This document shows, piece after piece, positions 1 to 9,212 of a stretch of 39,145 nt of DNA. The stretch lies in contig CACLWP010000010.1 in the NCBI GenBank assembly GCA_902610675.1, positions 1 through 39,145 on the forward strand. The letters are read 5' to 3'. A program made the translations under genes and the position numbers. Source of the stretch: an uncultured Pelagibacteraceae bacterium. GTDB taxonomy: Bacteria; Pseudomonadota; Alphaproteobacteria; Pelagibacterales; Pelagibacteraceae. The first letter of the stretch is position 1. The number at the start of each line of letters is the position of its first letter. The notes under the pieces are model-generated. The model saw only the letters and a list, made by a program, of their open reading frames with translations. It searched no databases and was not told the DNA's origin.

Positions 1-1
1 T

Positions 2-607
2 TCTGAAAATGGATCATCAATACAAGGTTTAAATTTAATTAATGCCAATTTTCCTAATAAAATTGTTCTAAGCAGAGAGAAAGAAGAATTGATTAAAATT
101 TTTAATGATAAAGTACCTGAACAATTAAGAAATAAATGTATTGAAATCTCTAAAATAAATAAAAAAGAACAAGAAAAAATATTTGGCCAAAAAGACGACA
201 ATCTTAAAAATGCTTTAAATAGAAAATATACTTTACCTTTTTTATTTAAGGGCGATAAAACAGAAAAAAATAAATTATCAAAAATTTTAAGTTCTAGTTC
301 ATTAACTTTTCAGGAAGGAGGGCGTGTTGTAAATCTGTGTGATAATATTAATAAAGTAAAATCAATGAATAAAGTAATTAAAATTTTAAAAAAAACTGAG
401 GATAAGATTAAGACGATTGCAGTTGGTGACAATTATAATGATCTAGATATGTTAAAAAGTTGTGATATCCCTTGTTTGGTATTTAACGATAAATTCAAAT
501 TGGATCATATAAATATAGATAATTTAATATTTTCTAATAAGTCATCTCCTGAGGGCTGGGCTGATGTGATTAAAAAAGCTCTAGCTAAATTAAATTATAA
601 TGTCTAA
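2..607 (+). CDS. Glucosyl/mannosyl-3-phosphoglycerate phosphatase, HAD family (5' end outside window)
   Basis: The reading frame is open to the window edge, so the N-terminus with HAD motif I (the nucleophilic Asp) is missing. The visible 201 residues begin with SENGSSI, like the ENGAAI stretch of the mannosyl-3-phosphoglycerate phosphatase (HAD-IIB) family. HAD motif IV, GDNYNDLDML, starts near visible residue 142, and a GGRVVNLCDN-type stretch with a following Lys fits the family. A TTG at 89 could be called as a start but would cut off conserved sequence. The gene ends 8 bases before gpgS, so the likely job is removing phosphate from glucosyl-3-phosphoglycerate to give glucosylglycerate. 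Family membership is fairly sure; the glucosyl rather than mannosyl substrate is inferred from the neighbour. Confidence 0.8.
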   Translation, partial: SENGSSIQGLNLINANFPNKIVLSREKEELIKIFNDKVPEQLRNKCIEISKINKKEQEKIFGQKDDNLKNALNRKYTLPFLFKGDKTEKNKLSKILSSSSLTFQEGGRVVNLCDNINKVKSMNKVIKILKKTEDKIKTIAVGDNYNDLDMLKSCDIPCLVFNDKFKLDHINIDNLIFSNKSSPEGWADVIKKALAKLNYNV

Positions 608-615
608 AATTCAAT

Positions 616-1836
616 ATGGGTGATTTTTCTCAGAATGGAATAATTTCAACTTTACATGACTTCGGAACTAGATCTACAAGTGAAATTGAAAAAGATTTAC
701 TAAAGTTCTCTGAAGAAAGGAAGATGGAGTTAATTTTACCATGCCTTTATTCTGAGCTAGAGGGATCAGCTTTGCCAAAAATCGTGGATGAGATCAGTAA
801 AACTAAATATTTAGATCACATTATTGTTGGTTTAGATAAAGCCAACGAAACACAAGCTAAAAAAGCTTGGAAATTTTTTAAAAAATTAAAAACCCCTTTT
901 TCTCTTTTGTGGAATGATGGGCCGGGTTTAAAAAAGCTTGATCAAGAATTAAAAAAAAAAGATCTTTCACCTAATGAACTGGGTAAAGGTAGGAACGTTT
1001 GGTATTGTATCGGTATGTCAATAGCAAGAGATACTGCGCGTTCAGTTGCACTACATGATTGTGATATTAAAACCTATGATAGGAGAATGTTAGCAAAACT
1101 TTTTTATCCAGTCGTAAATCCTCTATTTAACTTTGAGTTTTGTAAAGGATATTATCCAAGAGTAGCCAATGAGAAAATGAATGGTCGAGTAGCAAGATTA
1201 CTTGTTTTTCCTTTACTAACAGCATTAGAAAAAACCATCGGCAAAAGTGATTATCTTAATTTTATGAAATCATTTAAATATCCCCTAGCAGGTGAATTTT
1301 CATTTAGAAGGAATGTTTTGCCAGAATTAAGAATATCTTCTGATTGGGGAATAGAAGTTGGAATTTTGTCCGAGATGCAAAGAAGCTTTTCTCCTCAAAA
1401 TATCTGCCAAGTAGATTTGGCAGATACTTATGATCACAAACATCAAGTTTTATCTATTGATGACGAAACAAAAGGATTGTCTAGGATGTCAATTGATATA
1501 ATAAAAACATTTATAAAAAAATTAGCTACTCAGGGTAATTCATTTAGTAGGGAAAAATTTAGATCTTTAAAGGCAACTTATTACAGATCTGCTTTAGATT
1601 TAATTGATATATATAGAACCGACGCATATATGAATGGTCTAAAATTTGATTCTCATACTGAAGAAAAAGCTGTTGAGTTGTTTGCAATGAACATAATGAA
1701 AGCTGGTGAAGCTTTTATTCTTAATCCAATGGATACTCCATTTATACCAACATGGAGTAGAGTTAAAAGTGCTATTCCAGATTTTCTCGGGAGACTTGAA
1801 AAAGTAGTTAATGATGATAATAAAAAACATTCTTAA
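616..1836 (+). CDS. gpgS: Glucosyl-3-phosphoglycerate synthase (GT81)
   Basis: A 406-residue glycosyltransferase matching bacterial glucosyl-3-phosphoglycerate synthases over its full length. These transfer glucose from an NDP-glucose to 3-phosphoglycerate in the cytoplasm, the first step to the osmolyte glucosylglycerate. The N-terminus carries HDFGTR. A GT-A nucleotide-sugar/metal site is seen as DCD at residues 148-150 (in VALHDCDIKTYD), followed by the family-typical FCKGYYPRV and YPLAGEFSFRR stretches. It lies 8 bases after the phosphatase and its stop shares a base with the phosphorylase start (TAATG at 1834-1838), so the three form one transcription unit. The glucosyl call rests on overall resemblance; the exact donor (UDP-, GDP- or ADP-glucose) cannot be read from sequence. 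Confidence 0.88.
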   Translation: MGDFSQNGIISTLHDFGTRSTSEIEKDLLKFSEERKMELILPCLYSELEGSALPKIVDEISKTKYLDHIIVGLDKANETQAKKAWKFFKKLKTPFSLLWNDGPGLKKLDQELKKKDLSPNELGKGRNVWYCIGMSIARDTARSVALHDCDIKTYDRRMLAKLFYPVVNPLFNFEFCKGYYPRVANEKMNGRVARLLVFPLLTALEKTIGKSDYLNFMKSFKYPLAGEFSFRRNVLPELRISSDWGIEVGILSEMQRSFSPQNICQVDLADTYDHKHQVLSIDDETKGLSRMSIDIIKTFIKKLATQGNSFSREKFRSLKATYYRSALDLIDIYRTDAYMNGLKFDSHTEEKAVELFAMNIMKAGEAFILNPMDTPFIPTWSRVKSAIPDFLGRLEKVVNDDNKKHS

Positions 1837-3560
1837 TGCTATTTCAAAAAAACCAGAAAAAAATTAGCTCTATTCTTAATACAATTTACAAATCAAATTT
1901 AGATAAAAAAGATATTGATTATGTTAAAAATCAAATAATACAAATAATCAAAAAATTTAATAAAAAAAATTCAAAAAAAAAACTTAACATTTCTGAACAG
2001 ACATCATTGGTAATTAGTTATGGAGATAATGTTTATACAAATAATACCAATTCAATTAAGGTTTTTCAAAATTTTTTTAAAAAAAATTTAAGCAAATACT
2101 TTAGTGCTGTTCATTTTTTACCTTTTTATCCTTCTAGTAGTGATAGTGGTTTCGCTGTAAAAGATCATTATAAGATTGAAAAAAAAATTGGTAGTTGGTC
2201 TGATATAAAAAAAATTTCAAAATTTAATCATGTTATGGCTGACATTGTAATTAATCACTCATCAGCAAGAGGTTTATGGTTTAAAAATTTTCTTAAAAAA
2301 AAAAGACCTGGTAAAGACTATTTTTTAACTGTTAATTCTAAATTTGATGTATCTAAAGTAGTAAGGCCAAGAGACCACAAATTATTAAAAAAAATTGATA
2401 TTTTTAAAAGATCCGATTATTTATGGCGAACTTTCAGTGCTGATCAGATAGATCTTAATTTTAAAAACCCAACAGTATTACTTAGATTTATAAAGATCAT
2501 GATTCACCTTGTTAATAATGGTGTTAGGATTTTTAGATTGGATGCAATTGCTTACCTTTGGAAAAAAAATGGAACTAACTGCATAAATTTAAAACAAACC
2601 CATCAAATAGTTAAGCTTTTAAGAGTTATAACTAATCTTTTAAAAATACAGACTGTAATCATTACTGAAACAAATTTACCTGAGAAAGAAAATTTAAGTT
2701 ATTTTGGTAAAAATGATGAGGCTAATTGGATTTATAATTTTTCACTTCCACCATTATTAATCCATGCATTTTTATTTGAAAATAGCTCATATTTAACTAA
2801 ATGGAGTAAAGGTCTTCCTAATGCAAAACTTGGTAATAGTTATTTAAATTTTATAGCATCACACGACGGTATTGGAATGAGGCCGACCGAAGGAATACTA
2901 AATAAAAAATCATTAAACAGTTTTCTAAAAAGATTAAAAAAAAATGGTTCAAAGTTTTCATACAGAAAAGTTCAAAATAAATCTAAAAAAGTTTATGAGG
3001 CAAACATTACAGTTTTTGATGCATTAAAAAAATCAGACTTTGATCCTGACGAAAAATTTTCGTTGCAGCGGTATATTGCAGCTCACGCAATAATGATCTC
3101 CTTTGAAGGTATCCCAGCCGTTTATTTTAATTCATTATTTGGCAAGTCTAATGATGAAGCAAAGTATGTAATTACTGGAAATAATAGAGATGTTAATAGA
3201 TATAAATGGAGTTACAAAAATATTACAAAAAAACTAAGTGATAAAACTTCTAAACAAAGTATCTTCCATCAAAGTCTTGGAAAATTATTAGCTATTAAAA
3301 AAAAACAAAAAGCATTTCACCCTAATGCTAAAAGATCAAACATAAATCTAGGGTCTAAAATATTTTGTTTTAGAAGAGTAAGCCTAGATAAAAAACAAAT
3401 AATAATATCAATTACAAATTGTTCTTCAGTTTATCAATATCCAAGATTAGACAAAAAGTACAATAAATGGAAAAATATTATTAATTCTCAAATTAATTTT
3501 ACCGATGACAAAGCTCTTGAACTAAAGCCATTTGAAACCATATGGTTATCAAATATATAA
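1836..3560 (+). CDS. GH13 sugar phosphorylase, probable glucosylglycerate phosphorylase
   Basis: A 574-residue member of the sucrose-phosphorylase-like branch of GH13 (subfamily 18). Catalytic residues are visible: nucleophile D236 in FRLDAIAYLWK, acid/base E278 in ITETNLPEKENLSYFG, transition-state Asp D344 in ASHDGIGMRPTEG, and the region-I NHSS near 140. The subfamily includes sucrose phosphorylase, sucrose-6-phosphate phosphorylase and glucosylglycerate phosphorylase, which split a glucoside with phosphate to give glucose-1-phosphate. Its position directly after the synthase and phosphatase favours glucosylglycerate as substrate, giving glucose-1-phosphate and glycerate. There is no signal peptide. 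The N-terminal 50 residues are very Lys-rich. Sucrose phosphorylase remains possible; subfamily assignment is sure, substrate moderately so. Confidence 0.75.
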   Translation: MLFQKNQKKISSILNTIYKSNLDKKDIDYVKNQIIQIIKKFNKKNSKKKLNISEQTSLVISYGDNVYTNNTNSIKVFQNFFKKNLSKYFSAVHFLPFYPSSSDSGFAVKDHYKIEKKIGSWSDIKKISKFNHVMADIVINHSSARGLWFKNFLKKKRPGKDYFLTVNSKFDVSKVVRPRDHKLLKKIDIFKRSDYLWRTFSADQIDLNFKNPTVLLRFIKIMIHLVNNGVRIFRLDAIAYLWKKNGTNCINLKQTHQIVKLLRVITNLLKIQTVIITETNLPEKENLSYFGKNDEANWIYNFSLPPLLIHAFLFENSSYLTKWSKGLPNAKLGNSYLNFIASHDGIGMRPTEGILNKKSLNSFLKRLKKNGSKFSYRKVQNKSKKVYEANITVFDALKKSDFDPDEKFSLQRYIAAHAIMISFEGIPAVYFNSLFGKSNDEAKYVITGNNRDVNRYKWSYKNITKKLSDKTSKQSIFHQSLGKLLAIKKKQKAFHPNAKRSNINLGSKIFCFRRVSLDKKQIIISITNCSSVYQYPRLDKKYNKWKNIINSQINFTDDKALELKPFETIWLSNI

Positions 3561-3565
3561 AAATT

Positions 3566-3970
3566 TTATTTATCTAATAATGCTTGTTTTAAAAATTTTT
3601 GATCAAGTCTGCAATCCTTGTATCCACGTTTAACAACATTTAAATATCTTTCAGTTGGAAATCTAAAACTTGTTTTTTTAACCATTGTATAGGTCATAAC
3701 TCTTTCCCCATGATGCAAAAAATAGTATTTTTTATAAAGATTTGGATAATCCTCATAAATATCGAGTTTTTTTTCATCACCCTTAGAAATTTCATATAGA
3801 CCACCTGGTACAAATGAATTTTTTCTAGGTTCAATGTCGGCTGCTCTATATTTGCTACGAAAAGTTAATCTAAAATCTTTAAGATTAATTTTTTTTAAAA
3901 AGATACTATCCTTACATCTTCTACTCATTTGAAAATGGTGAAGATTACTCCCATACGCAAAGTAAAGCAT
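3566..3970 (-). CDS. Gamma-glutamylcyclotransferase-like protein
   Basis: A 134-residue protein starting with FAYGSNL at residues 4-10, the substrate-binding loop of the gamma-glutamylcyclotransferase (GGCT/AIG2-like) fold. The likely catalytic acid is E73 in LDIYEDYPNLY, where the family has its conserved Glu. Members cleave gamma-glutamyl groups to 5-oxoproline, but many bacterial ones have no known substrate. It starts immediately after the stop of the CinA-like gene with no spacer, so it is probably co-transcribed and translationally coupled. It converges on the phosphorylase gene with only 5 bases between the stops. Fold confident; activity inferred. Confidence 0.75.
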   Translation of the reverse strand: MLYFAYGSNLHHFQMSRRCKDSIFLKKINLKDFRLTFRSKYRAADIEPRKNSFVPGGLYEISKGDEKKLDIYEDYPNLYKKYYFLHHGERVMTYTMVKKTSFRFPTERYLNVVKRGYKDCRLDQKFLKQALLDK

Positions 3971-4720
3971 TTATCGATCTACAATTTCAATTTTTTTTTC
4001 TTTTATAAAATCAAGTATCTGTGAGTTACAGAGATCTATTTTTGATTGATTTTCTGAACGAAGGACTATTGAAACTCCTAGCTTACCAGCATGAAAAAAA
4101 GGGTAGCTACCTATTTCTACATCTTGATTTTGTTCTTGTACTTTAGTTAAAGAGTTTGCAATTTCACTCTCTACTGTTTTTAAACTTATAGTATGACTTA
4201 AGATTGGATCACCACCTACAATTTTATTTTTAAGTCCACCTAACATTGATTTCATTATTGATGGTACACCTGGTAAACAGAAAACATTATCAACACTAAA
4301 ACCAGGAGCCCCACTTGTTGGATTAAGAATTAAGTCTGCATTTTCAGGCATCCAAACCATTTTTTGTCTTCCTTCATTAAATTCACCAGGTTGGTAATAT
4401 GCTTCTAATATTTCATATCCTTTTTTATGTAACTGGTATTTTAGGCCAAAAGCCTTAGCAACAGATTGAGCAGTAATATCATCATGGGTAGGACCGATGC
4501 CCCCTGTTGTAAAAACATAATTATTAGATTTTCTCAAAACATTTAGAGTTTCTACAATTGTTTCCTCTTGGTCTGGAATTACTCTTACTTCATTAACTTT
4601 TACACCAATAGAATTTAACCAAGTTGCTAACGTACTTGTGTTAGTATCTTGAGTTCTTCCAGAAAGAATTTCATTACCAATAATTAGTATTGCAGCATTT
4701 ACTTTTGTGTTTTTACTCAT
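3971..4720 (-). CDS. CinA-type molybdopterin-binding domain protein
   Basis: A 249-residue protein of the CinA N-terminal / MoaB-MogA-like (COG1058) family. It shows IGNEILSGRTQDTN near residues 14-27, the family signature TTGGIGPTHDDITAQSVAKA near 76-95, and GAPGF and LPGVP further on. It lacks the C-terminal nicotinamide-nucleotide amidohydrolase domain of full-length CinA, so it belongs to the stand-alone branch. Characterised family members hydrolyse ADP-ribose-type pyrophosphates or bind molybdopterin; which applies here is unknown. It is divergent from sfsA with a 20-base gap, so the two promoters must overlap that gap and the coding ends. Confidence 0.8.
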   Translation of the reverse strand: MSKNTKVNAAILIIGNEILSGRTQDTNTSTLATWLNSIGVKVNEVRVIPDQEETIVETLNVLRKSNNYVFTTGGIGPTHDDITAQSVAKAFGLKYQLHKKGYEILEAYYQPGEFNEGRQKMVWMPENADLILNPTSGAPGFSVDNVFCLPGVPSIMKSMLGGLKNKIVGGDPILSHTISLKTVESEIANSLTKVQEQNQDVEIGSYPFFHAGKLGVSIVLRSENQSKIDLCNSQILDFIKEKKIEIVDR

Positions 4721-4728
4721 TTTATATG

Positions 4729-4734
4729 TATAAT
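4729..4734 (+). promoter_or_regulatory. Candidate -10 box for leaderless sfsA mRNA
   Basis: A perfect TATAAT lies 6 bases before the sfsA ATG at 4741, inside the 20-base gap between divergent cinA-like and sfsA. Transcription from it would begin at about the A of the ATG, giving a leaderless message. No convincing -35 box is seen 17 bases upstream (that site lies inside the cinA-like coding sequence). In such AT-rich DNA this hexamer can arise by chance, so confidence is limited. Confidence 0.35.
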
Positions 4735-4740
4735 TCGAAA

Positions 4741-5439
4741 ATGGAATTTACCAAGTCTTTATTAAAAGGCAAATTAATCAAAAGATATAAGCGTTTTTTT
4801 GTTGATGTAAATCTAAATAAAGAAATTGTTACTGCACATTGTCCAAATACTGGATCTATGAAAGGTTTGCTTGATGAAGGAAATGAAGTGTATTTATTCA
4901 AACACGATGATCCAAAAAGAAAATTAAAATATGGTCTAGAAATTATTAAAGTCAAGAGGAACTTTGTTGGAGTAAACACTCATAGGGCAAACAAAATTGT
5001 ATATCACGGCTTAAATAATAACCTCATAAGGGAATTAAGAAATAACGATAAGATAAATTCAGAAGTTTTTTTTAATAAAGAAACTAGATTTGATTTTTTA
5101 ATTGAAAAAAAAGGTCAAAAAAGTTTCCTAGAGGTAAAAAATGTCACTCTTTTTAGAGACAAAAATATAGCCGAGTTTCCTGATGCTGTTACTGCCAGAG
5201 GATCAAAACATTTGCTTACCCTTATTGATGCCATAAAGAGGGGTTATAAATCTTACTTAATATTTTTAGTACAAATACAAAATATGGAGTACTTTAAAAT
5301 AGCTAAAGATATTGATAGTAAGTATTATGAAAATTATTTAATGGCTAAAAAAGAAGGAGTTAAATTTTTAGCTTATAGATGTAATATTAGTTCTAAAAAA
5401 ATTTATATAAATAAAAAGATTAAAATTATTGATGAGTAA
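4741..5439 (+). CDS. sfsA: SfsA family DNA-binding protein / predicted nuclease
   Basis: A 232-residue protein resembling SfsA (sugar fermentation stimulation protein) throughout: LIKRYKRFFVDV at the N-terminus, AHCPNTGSMKGL, FDFLIEKKG, SFLEVKNVTL, FPDAVTARGSKHL, and IDSKYYENYL near the end. The E-V-K in SFLEVKNV together with the upstream Asp gives the PD-(D/E)xK-like core predicted for this family. The start is the ATG before EFTKSLLKG because SfsA proteins begin with a similar ME-F; the in-frame ATG at 4726 (adding MYNSK) is the alternative. The 3' end overlaps map by 8 bases. The role in carbon regulation is known only from Escherichia coli; here it is unproven. Confidence 0.88.
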   Translation: MEFTKSLLKGKLIKRYKRFFVDVNLNKEIVTAHCPNTGSMKGLLDEGNEVYLFKHDDPKRKLKYGLEIIKVKRNFVGVNTHRANKIVYHGLNNNLIRELRNNDKINSEVFFNKETRFDFLIEKKGQKSFLEVKNVTLFRDKNIAEFPDAVTARGSKHLLTLIDAIKRGYKSYLIFLVQIQNMEYFKIAKDIDSKYYENYLMAKKEGVKFLAYRCNISSKKIYINKKIKIIDE

Positions 5440-6205
5440 TTACGCTGAAAAATTCGAAAAAATGAGAATAGCAGGAAAGTTAGCTGCAAAAACATTAGAC
5501 ATGTTAACGGAAAACATAAAGGAGGGTGTTTCAACAGCTTACATAGATAAGCTTGGCTATGAGTTTATAAGAGATAATGGTGGTCACTCTGCCCCACTTT
5601 ACTATCGTGGTTTTACTAAATCTTTATGTACATCTCTTAATCATGTTGTATGTCATGGTGTGCCCTCAGAGGACAGAGTTTTGGTCGAAGGAGATGCCCT
5701 AAATGTAGATGTAACCGCTATCATTAATGAACACTATGGAGATACAAGTAGAATGTTTTGTATTGGTAAAACCTCAGTAAAATTAAATAATCTAATTGAT
5801 GCAACCTATCAGTCTATGATGAAGGCAATTAAAATCTTAAAACCTGGTATTAAACTAGGAGATATAGGACATGAAATACAATCTTATATTGAAGAAAATG
5901 GATTTTCTGTAGTTAAGGATTTTTGTGGTCATGGAATAGGTACTTCATTTCATGAACCACCAAATATATTACACTATGGAACAAAGAATACAGGTATGGA
6001 ATTAAAACCTGGAATGACATTTACAATAGAACCAATGATTAATGCTGGTAAATTTAACGTGAAAATGCTTAATGATGGGTGGACTGCAGTGACAAAGGAC
6101 AAATCTTTGTCTGCACAATTTGAGCATACTGTTGGAATTACTGAAAATGGTTATGAAATATTTACAGAATCTGCTAAAGGTTATTTAAAGCCTCCATACT
6201 TATAA
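5432..6205 (+). CDS. map: Methionine aminopeptidase, type I
   Basis: A 257-residue type I methionine aminopeptidase, which removes the initiator Met from nascent proteins. All five metal ligands are present: D93 (NVDVTA), D104 (YGDTSRM), H167 (CGHGIGTSFHEPPNI), E200 (FTIEPMI) and E231 (FEHTVGIT); the substrate-contacting H174 is also there. There is no N-terminal zinc-finger extension, as usual in bacteria. The start chosen is the ATG at 5432; a TTG just before it (5429) would add one residue. The coding start overlaps the sfsA end by 8 bases and the gene ends 3 bases before purB, so all are probably co-transcribed. Confidence 0.96.
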   Translation: MSNYAEKFEKMRIAGKLAAKTLDMLTENIKEGVSTAYIDKLGYEFIRDNGGHSAPLYYRGFTKSLCTSLNHVVCHGVPSEDRVLVEGDALNVDVTAIINEHYGDTSRMFCIGKTSVKLNNLIDATYQSMMKAIKILKPGIKLGDIGHEIQSYIEENGFSVVKDFCGHGIGTSFHEPPNILHYGTKNTGMELKPGMTFTIEPMINAGKFNVKMLNDGWTAVTKDKSLSAQFEHTVGITENGYEIFTESAKGYLKPPYL

Positions 6206-6208
6206 TTA

Positions 6209-7501
6209 ATGATTAAAAGATACTCTCGAAAAGAATTAACAGATATTTGGTCTGAAGAAAATAAATACAAAATTTGGTTAGATGTTGAAATTGCTGCAGC
6301 TCAAGCAATGGAAAAACTTGGTCAAATACCAAGGGGTGTTTCATCTATAGTTAAAAAAAAAGCTAGGATAAATGTAAAAAGAATTCATCAAATTGAGAGT
6401 AAAGTCAAACATGATGTAATTGCTTTTTTAACTTCCATTACAGAAAAGGCAGGTATTAAAGCTAGATACCTCCATCTTGGGATGACATCATCTGATGTAG
6501 TAGATACAAGTTTTAATATTCAATTAGCTCAATCAGGAAAAATTCTCTTAAAAGATATAGATCAAATTTTAAAAGTATTAAAAAAACAAGCTAGAAAATA
6601 TAAATTTACTCCCTGTATTGGTCGTAGTCACGGAATTCATGCTGAGCCAATATCATTTGGATTAAAATTAGCTTCCTTTTATGAAGAATTTAAAAGAAAT
6701 AGAGAAAGATTAGTTAACGCTATAGATCAAATATCAACTTGTGCAATTTCTGGAGCTGTTGGGACTTTTGCAAATGTAAACCCTAATGTTGAAAAGTATG
6801 TTGCAAAAAAACTCGGATTAAAAGTTGAGCCAATCTCTACTCAAATAATTCCAAGAGATAGACACGCATTTTATTTTTCAGTTTTAGGTATCATTGCAGG
6901 AAGCGTAGAGAGGGTTGCTATAGAAATAAGACATTTGCAAAGATCAGAAGTTTATGAATTGCAAGAATACTTTTCTAAAAGTCAAAAGGGTTCATCTGCA
7001 ATGCCCCATAAAAAAAATCCAATTTTAAGTGAAAATTTAACAGGACTTTCAAGAATGGTAAGAAGTTTTGTTACTCCAGCCCTTGAAAATATAGCGTTAT
7101 GGCATGAAAGAGATATTTCACATTCAAGTGTAGAAAGAAATATTGGTCCTGATGCAAATATTACTTTAGATTTTGCTCTTGTAAGATTAGCAGGTGTTTT
7201 AGATAATATGATTGTTTATCCAAAAAAAATGCTGGAAAATCTTAATTTAACCAAAGGACTAATTTTTTCACAGGAAGTGATGCTAGAACTGACAAAAACT
7301 GGCGTTACAAGAGAAAAATCTTATAAGTTGGTCCAAGGATATGCAAAAAAATGTTTTGCTGAAAATTTAGATTTGTTTAATGTTATCCAGTCTGACAAGT
7401 TAATAATGAGTAAAATTTCAAGCAAAAAGTTAAAGTCTATCTTTAGTTACTCCAAGCATTTAAAAAATGTAAACTTAATATTTAGAAGGGTCTTTAAGTA
7501 A
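6209..7501 (+). CDS. purB: Adenylosuccinate lyase
   Basis: A 430-residue fumarase/aspartase-superfamily enzyme. The signature [11 protein letters not shown] lies at residues 261-271; [14 protein letters not shown] near 87-100 and [10 protein letters not shown] near 138-147 carry the substrate-binding Thr/Ser/His residues typical of PurB. It eliminates fumarate twice in purine synthesis, from SAICAR and from adenylosuccinate. It begins a purine run in which purC starts in its stop codon (TAATG at 7499-7503). The product acts in the cytoplasm as a tetramer, by family. Full length, nothing missing. Confidence 0.96.
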   Translation: MIKRYSRKELTDIWSEENKYKIWLDVEIAAAQAMEKLGQIPRGVSSIVKKKARINVKRIHQIESKVKHDVIAFLTSITEKAGIKARYLHLGMTSSDVVDTSFNIQLAQSGKILLKDIDQILKVLKKQARKYKFTPCIGRSHGIHAEPISFGLKLASFYEEFKRNRERLVNAIDQISTCAISGAVGTFANVNPNVEKYVAKKLGLKVEPISTQIIPRDRHAFYFSVLGIIAGSVERVAIEIRHLQRSEVYELQEYFSKSQKGSSAMPHKKNPILSENLTGLSRMVRSFVTPALENIALWHERDISHSSVERNIGPDANITLDFALVRLAGVLDNMIVYPKKMLENLNLTKGLIFSQEVMLELTKTGVTREKSYKLVQGYAKKCFAENLDLFNVIQSDKLIMSKISSKKLKSIFSYSKHLKNVNLIFRRVFK

Positions 7502-8286
7502 TGAAGAAAGGTAAAAAACTTTATGAGGGAAAAGCTAAGATAATTTATTCAACCTCAGATAAAAATTTAGTAATCCAGTACTTTAAAGATGATGCAACAG
7601 CATTTAATAACCAAAAAAAAAGTATAATTGAAGGTAAGGGAGTTTTAAATAACAGGATTTCAGAACATATTCTTTCAAATCTATCTCAAATTGGAATTAA
7701 AAATCATCTAGTTAAACGTTTAAATATGAGAGAACAAATAATTAAACTAGTTGAAATCATTCCAATTGAATTTATTGTAAGAAATGTGGCTACAGGTTCG
7801 CTTACCAAAAGATTGGGAATTGAAGATGGAACTGTTTTAAACGAGCCTCTTGTTGAATACTGTTTAAAAGATGATGCGCTAGGAGATCCTTTAATTGCAG
7901 AAGAACATATATACGCATTTGAGTGGGCAACTAAAAAAGAAATAGAAAAAATTAGACGAATGATTTTAAGAATAAATGATTTTATGATTGGTATGTTTCG
8001 AGGAATTGGAATTAAGTTAATTGACTTTAAATTAGAGTTTGGCAGAATAAAAATTAACGGAAAAAATGAAGTAATTTTAGCCGATGAAATTAGTCCTGAC
8101 ACTTGTCGACTTTGGGATTCTATCACTGACAAAAAACTTGATAAAGATAGATTTAGAAAAAATCTTGGGGATTTAATCCCGGCATATACCGAAGTTGCAA
8201 AAAGATTGGGGATTCTGCACGAACAATCTAATGTATCAGCAGTTAACGTTACAAAATTGTCCTCAATTAAAAAAAAAAACAAATGA
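7501..8286 (+). CDS. purC: SAICAR synthetase (phosphoribosylaminoimidazole-succinocarboxamide synthase)
   Basis: A 261-residue PurC. The N-terminal [13 protein letters not shown] is the ATP-binding opening of the family. [17 protein letters not shown] near residues 83-99 and [12 protein letters not shown] near 195-206 are its two classic signatures. It joins aspartate to CAIR using ATP, making the substrate of the preceding gene's enzyme (PurB). Its last four bases overlap purS as ATGA. The C-terminal tail is short and Lys-rich. Nothing is missing. Confidence 0.96.
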   Translation: MKKGKKLYEGKAKIIYSTSDKNLVIQYFKDDATAFNNQKKSIIEGKGVLNNRISEHILSNLSQIGIKNHLVKRLNMREQIIKLVEIIPIEFIVRNVATGSLTKRLGIEDGTVLNEPLVEYCLKDDALGDPLIAEEHIYAFEWATKKEIEKIRRMILRINDFMIGMFRGIGIKLIDFKLEFGRIKINGKNEVILADEISPDTCRLWDSITDKKLDKDRFRKNLGDLIPAYTEVAKRLGILHEQSNVSAVNVTKLSSIKKKNK

Positions 8287-8525
8287 AAATATCAGCAATT
8301 ATTACTCTTAAAAAAGATGTTTTAGATCCACAGGGAAAAGTTATTCATCAAGCCCTGGACGGTATGGGTTTTAAAAATGTCAATGAAGTGCGGCAGGGTA
8401 AATACTTTGAAATAGATGTAAACGAAGATGATCCAAAAAAAGCAGAAGATCTAGTTGAAAGTATGTGTAAAAAACTTTTAGCTAATCTTGTTATTGAAAA
8501 CTATAAGATTATTGAAACACAATAA
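8283..8525 (+). CDS. purS: FGAM synthetase subunit PurS
   Basis: An 80-residue PurS with the expected opening [18 protein letters not shown] and [11 protein letters not shown] in the middle. PurS bridges the glutaminase PurQ and the small-type synthetase PurL to channel ammonia in formylglycinamidine ribonucleotide synthesis. It overlaps purC by 4 bases and is followed 3 bases later by purQ, matching the three-protein complex found in organisms with short PurL. Confidence 0.93.
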   Translation: MKISAIITLKKDVLDPQGKVIHQALDGMGFKNVNEVRQGKYFEIDVNEDDPKKAEDLVESMCKKLLANLVIENYKIIETQ

Positions 8526-8528
8526 TTA

Positions 8529-9212
8529 ATGAAATCATCTGTAATAACCTTCCCTGGTTCAAATTGTGATAGAGATATGGATGTAGCTCTTAAAAATTTT
8601 GGATTTAAAAATAAAATGGTTTGGCATAACGATAATGAATTACCAAAAAGTGATTTAGTAGTTTTACCCGGAGGCTTCTCCTATGGAGATTATTTAAGGT
8701 GTGGAAGTATGGCTGCAAAATCAAAGATAATGCAATCAGTTATTAATTTCGCAAAATCAGGGGGTTTAGTAATGGGAATTTGTAATGGCTTTCAAATTTT
8801 AGTTGAGAGTGGATTAGTCCCAGGAGTTTTGTTGCGAAATAAATATTTGGAATTTATTTGCAAAAATGTTTTTGTTAGAATTGAAAATAAAGATAATCCT
8901 TATTTTAAAAATTTGGATAAAGAAGTATTTGAATTTCATATTGCTCACAATGAGGGAAATTATTTTTGTACTAATGATCAACTTAAAGAAATTGAGGATA
9001 ATAATCAGATAGCTATTTATTACTGTAGCGTTTCTGGAAAAACTGATGAAAAACATAACCCTAATGGCTCATTAAAGAATATTGCTGGTATTTTTAATAA
9101 AGAAAAAAATGTCTTAGGAATGATGCCACATCCAGAAAGAATGATAGAAGAGAGTTTATCAGGAGAAGATGGATCTTTGTTTTTTAAAAATCTTTTAAAT
9201 AATATTAGATAA
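8529..9212 (+). CDS. purQ: FGAM synthetase glutaminase subunit PurQ
   Basis: A 227-residue class I glutamine amidotransferase. The nucleophile is C85 in GICNGFQIL, and the rest of the triad is H201 and E203 in MMPHPERM. The N-terminal FPGSNCDRD and [13 protein letters not shown] are typical of PurQ. It supplies ammonia from glutamine to PurL through PurS. Its stop codon shares a base with the purL start (TAATG at 9210-9214), so the subunits are translated in step. Confidence 0.95.
   Translation: MKSSVITFPGSNCDRDMDVALKNFGFKNKMVWHNDNELPKSDLVVLPGGFSYGDYLRCGSMAAKSKIMQSVINFAKSGGLVMGICNGFQILVESGLVPGVLLRNKYLEFICKNVFVRIENKDNPYFKNLDKEVFEFHIAHNEGNYFCTNDQLKEIEDNNQIAIYYCSVSGKTDEKHNPNGSLKNIAGIFNKEKNVLGMMPHPERMIEESLSGEDGSLFFKNLLNNIR

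Noticed and set aside
4690-4740. Longer N-terminus for SfsA
   Set aside because: The extension overlaps the cinA-like start on the other strand and SfsA proteins begin at the ME-F used here.
7704-8282. Open frame of 192 codons on the minus strand
   Set aside because: Lies entirely opposite purC, whose motifs are clear; the translation is Ser/Phe/Ile-rich without family features, as expected for the reverse of an AT-rich gene.
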